Assembly (NCBI GenBank): GCA_047602055.1
Contig: JASGIG010000001.1
Location: 3,348,001-3,412,000, forward strand
Direction of reading: 5' to 3'
DNA from: JAODBQ01 sp047602055
GTDB lineage: Bacteria; Actinomycetota; Acidimicrobiia; Acidimicrobiales; Ilumatobacteraceae
DNA: 64,000 bases
Shown: piece after piece, positions 61,749 through 64,000 of the stretch
How positions within the stretch are numbered: position 1 is the first letter of the stretch
How the letters are laid out: each line of letters starts with the position of its first letter
Program-made: the position numbers and the translations under genes
The notes under the pieces: model-generated
Seen by the model: the letters and a program-made list of their open reading frames with translations, nothing else
What the model was told of the DNA's origin: nothing
Databases searched by the model: none

Positions 61749-63143
61749 TCAGCCGTTCGAGAGCAGGCCGAGACGGCGGGCCAGGTCGCTCTGCCAACGC
61801 CCGTGCGGATCGGCCCGGCGACGCACCGCCCGCCACTCGTCGAGGCGCGGGTACCCCTGGCGGACGACGTCCGGCGTGGCGTGGGAGTCCTTGGCCAGGT
61901 AGTGGCGGCCACCGGCGTCGAGGACGAGCCGATCGAGCTCGTGGAGCATCTCCCCGAGACCGCTGCGCGCCCCCGCCGGCACGTCGAGCGCCAGCGTCCA
62001 CCCCTCGGTCGGGAAGCTCAGGGGCGCCGGATTCGACGGCCCGAAGCGCTTGAGCACGGCGAGGAAGCTGGCGGTGCCGCTAGCGACGAGCCGCTCGATG
62101 ACGGCACGCATCGTCGTCTCCGCCCCGAACGGGACGACGAACTGGTACTGCAGCAGCCCGCTGCGCCCGTAGAACCGGTTCCACGCGCCGACGAGGTCGA
62201 GCGGGCAGAAGTAGAAGCCGATCGGCTGCAGCTGGCCGACCTTGTGGCGGGGCGACTTGCGATACCACAGCTCGTTGAACGCGGCGACGGAGAGGTGGTT
62301 GAGCAGGCCACCCGGCGGGATCACCGGCGGCACCGTCACCAGCTGGCGGGGCTCGAACGCGAGCGGCGCGCCGGCGGCTCGGCCGGGCAGCTGGTCGAGC
62401 GTGGCGTGGTCGCCGTTGGTCAGGATGCTGCGGCCGAGGTGCGCACCCTTGGCGACGAGGTCGATCCAGGCGACGCTGTAGCGGTAGCGGTGGTCGCTGT
62501 CGGCCATCGCCGCCATCAACGTGTCGAGGTCGGGGATCCGGGTGGTGTCGACCGACATCCGGCTGGTCTCGACGGGCAGCAGCCGCAGCGTCGCGTCGAC
62601 GACGATCCCGGTCAGGCCCATGCCGCCGACCGTCGCCCAGAACAGCGCAGCGTCGTCGGACCGAGACGACGGGCCGACCGACGCCACGGAACCGTCGGCC
62701 AGCAGCAGGCGCAGCGATTCGACCGACGAGCCGAACGAGCCGTCGCGGTGATGGTTCTTGCCGTGGATGTCGCTGGCGATCGCCCCGCCGACGGTGACGT
62801 GCATCGTCCCCGGCAGCACCGAGACGAAGAAGCCGTGCGGCAGGACGAGGTGCAGCAGCTCCCCGAGGCTCAGCCCGGCCGGGACGACCACCGTCCCGGC
62901 CGACGCGTCGAGCAGCACGTCGCCGGTCGCCGCCGGCAGGCGCAACACCAGTCCCCCGCTGTTCTGGGCGGCGTCGCCGTAGCTTCGCCCGAGCCCGCGC
63001 ACCAGCGCGCCTCGCGGTCCCGCGCCGGCCACGGCCCGCGCCGCACCGGTCACGCTGACCTCGTCGACGGTGGCGACCGCAGCCGCCGTGCGCCCCCACC
63101 CTGCCAGCCGCGCCCGCCGCTGCCCGACGGCCAAAGGACTCAC
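61749..63143 (-). CDS. dprE1: decaprenylphosphoryl-beta-D-ribose oxidase DprE1
   Basis: This is a 464-residue FAD-linked oxidase of the vanillyl-alcohol-oxidase fold. LAGWGRTAAAVATV opens the FAD domain, and VRGLGRSYGDAAQNSGG, GKNHHRDGSFGSSVESLRLL and VGGMGLTGIVVDATLRL follow in order. The substrate domain has GRSGLLQYQFVVPFG (the cysteine that binds benzothiazinone drugs in Mycobacterium is not seen in this stretch). With DprE2 it converts decaprenylphosphoryl-ribose to the arabinose donor of arabinan. GTG 63143 begins just before the conserved opening; upstream codons reach a dispersed repeat and were not used. Confidence 0.88.
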   Translation of the reverse strand: MSPLAVGQRRARLAGWGRTAAAVATVDEVSVTGAARAVAGAGPRGALVRGLGRSYGDAAQNSGGLVLRLPAATGDVLLDASAGTVVVPAGLSLGELLHLVLPHGFFVSVLPGTMHVTVGGAIASDIHGKNHHRDGSFGSSVESLRLLLADGSVASVGPSSRSDDAALFWATVGGMGLTGIVVDATLRLLPVETSRMSVDTTRIPDLDTLMAAMADSDHRYRYSVAWIDLVAKGAHLGRSILTNGDHATLDQLPGRAAGAPLAFEPRQLVTVPPVIPPGGLLNHLSVAAFNELWYRKSPRHKVGQLQPIGFYFCPLDLVGAWNRFYGRSGLLQYQFVVPFGAETTMRAVIERLVASGTASFLAVLKRFGPSNPAPLSFPTEGWTLALDVPAGARSGLGEMLHELDRLVLDAGGRHYLAKDSHATPDVVRQGYPRLDEWRAVRRRADPHGRWQSDLARRLGLLSNG

Positions 63144-63165
63144 CTCTGATCCAACACGGTCATGC

Positions 63166-63246
63166 GGCGAGCGCCGAAGCGCAGCGGAGGCGACGAGCAC
63201 GGCCGGCGCGGGGAGCAGCTCGGCTGCGACCGGAGCACTGACATCA
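63166..63246 (+). repeat. 81-bp dispersed intergenic repeat, family D copy 3
   Basis: Reads GGCGAGCGCCGAAGCGCAGC through GGGGAGCAGCTCGGCTGC to GACATCA. It lies between the 3' end of the methyltransferase and the dprE1 start, and matches the copies at 27382-27462 and 35435-35515. Confidence 0.7.
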
Positions 63247-63255
63247 AGACGGCCA

Positions 63256-64000
63256 TCAATACGGCCACTCAGGTCGCCGGCCGGTGATCCGCTGGATCAC
63301 CGGACCGAGGCCCACCGAGAGCGCGACCTTCAGCAGGACGTTGCGCGCGAACCACGGGAGCTGGGCGAGCTGACGCCCCGCGTTGAGCAAGCGGGAGCGC
63401 CACGAGCCGTCGAGGTCGGCGTGGTAGACGGCCAGCGAGCGGGCTCGCCCGGCGTAGCGGAACCGCCGCCCGGCGAGCAGCTCCCGACCGATCGCCAGCG
63501 TCACCCCGACCGACGAGAACGAGTCGTGGATCAGCAGCACCCCGCCCGGGGCGACCCGCGCCCCCCACTGGTGGATGTCCTGGCGTGCCGGGGCGTAGCG
63601 GTGGGCGCCGTCGATCAGCAGCAGGTCGATCTGCCCGTCGACGGCAGGGTGAGCCTGGTCGCTGAACGCACGGACGTGGCGCACCCGGTCAGCGACGCCG
63701 GCACGGGCGAGGTTGGCGAGGAATCGGGTGTGGTCGTCGTCGGCCTCGGCGGCGTAGCCCTGGATCTCCTGCGGCCCACGGTCGTTGCCGGCGTGCGGGT
63801 CGATCGCCACGACCTCCACACCCTCCGGGGCGGACGTCGCCAGGACGATCGTGCTGCGCCCGCGGAAGCTGCCGATCTCGACGATCCGGTCACCCGGCAC
63901 GGTCGTGCTCGCGGCCCGGTGCAGCTCGGCGATCTGGTCGTCGGACATCCACCCGTCGACACCGTCGGCCGCGGCGAGCGCCTGATCGAAGGTGACGGCC
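63256..64000 (-). CDS. class I methyltransferase, C-terminal part
   Basis: A Rossmann-fold methyltransferase whose start lies beyond the window. DRIVEIGSFRGRSTIVLATS is motif I, VVAIDPHAG motif II, and IDLLLIDGAHRYAPARQDI, GGVLLIHDSFSSVGVT motifs IV-V. The pattern resembles the MT_24 class (cephalosporin hydroxylase / CmcI-like), often placed next to glycan-synthesis genes. A hydrophobic tail (WFARNVLLKVALSVGLGPVI) may anchor it to the membrane. Upstream of dprE1 on the same strand, so it may share in cell-wall glycan synthesis; this is inference. Confidence 0.8.
   Translation of the reverse strand, partial: AVTFDQALAAADGVDGWMSDDQIAELHRAASTTVPGDRIVEIGSFRGRSTIVLATSAPEGVEVVAIDPHAGNDRGPQEIQGYAAEADDDHTRFLANLARAGVADRVRHVRAFSDQAHPAVDGQIDLLLIDGAHRYAPARQDIHQWGARVAPGGVLLIHDSFSSVGVTLAIGRELLAGRRFRYAGRARSLAVYHADLDGSWRSRLLNAGRQLAQLPWFARNVLLKVALSVGLGPVIQRITGRRPEWPY

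Overview
The window is about 70% G+C, densely coded, with frequent GTG starts and 1-4 base stop/start overlaps. The gene repertoire is that of a free-living actinobacterium: several SDR enzymes, luciferase-like (F420/flavin-type) monooxygenases, PPOX-fold proteins, a class III CoA-transferase, TetR-regulated ABC transporters, a MarP-like protease, and the DprE1/DprE2 pair that makes decaprenyl-phosphoryl-arabinose. An Acidimicrobiia-like lineage (Ilumatobacter and relatives) is my best guess. This is an inference from gene content; there is no rRNA in the window.

Layout. 1-1.8 kb: the end of an unknown gene, a YihY/BrkB membrane protein and a small broken membrane-protein gene. 1.8-10.7 kb: a TetR-controlled catabolic locus (luciferase-like monooxygenase and a fused alcohol dehydrogenase/SDR frame), divergent from a branched-chain-type ABC importer whose two permeases and first ATPase are joined in one chain. 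10.8-15.2 kb: glycosyltransferase, TfoX-like protein, SDR, phosphoesterase and nicotinate phosphoribosyltransferase. 15.2-25.2 kb: a second transport and catabolism island with a PatB-like aminotransferase, an amidohydrolase, a complete oligopeptide-type ABC importer, a TetR regulator and an alpha/beta hydrolase. Both ends of this island carry the same double 16-bp operator. 25.3-38.5 kb: enzymes of mixed function, including a sulfatase, an esterase, a CoA-transferase, a MarP-like protease, an HExxH protease, a dialkylglycine decarboxylase and a thioesterase. 38.5-42.8 kb: a mobile cluster with one IS256-type element and an IS5-type element that has itself been invaded by a second IS256-type element. 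43-55.9 kb: SDR plus F420-type monooxygenase, a fatty-acid oxidation multienzyme, a Ski2-like helicase, an ArsR operon with a divergent AhpD-like gene, and a long SEC-C protein. 56-58.4 kb: a small defence/toxin area with an RHH-Doc toxin-antitoxin pair, a gutted FAD-oxidase pseudogene and an apparently self-regulated Fic protein. 58.4-64 kb: tRNA-Cys, a Y-family polymerase, a NUDIX hydrolase, an FMN reductase, dprE2, dprE1 and the end of a methyltransferase.

Two features cut across the whole window. First, at least fifteen otherwise well-conserved genes are broken by single-base indels, mostly one extra base. In each simple case removing or adding that base restores a frame divisible by three and a continuous family sequence. 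This looks more like residual assembly error than mass decay, and it weakens any gene fusion read from the raw frames. Second, many intergenic gaps hold structured repeats: an 81-bp family with three copies, another 81-bp family with two copies, and several local tandem pairs of palindromes. Some are probably operators, and others look like dispersed intergenic repeats near 3' ends of genes.
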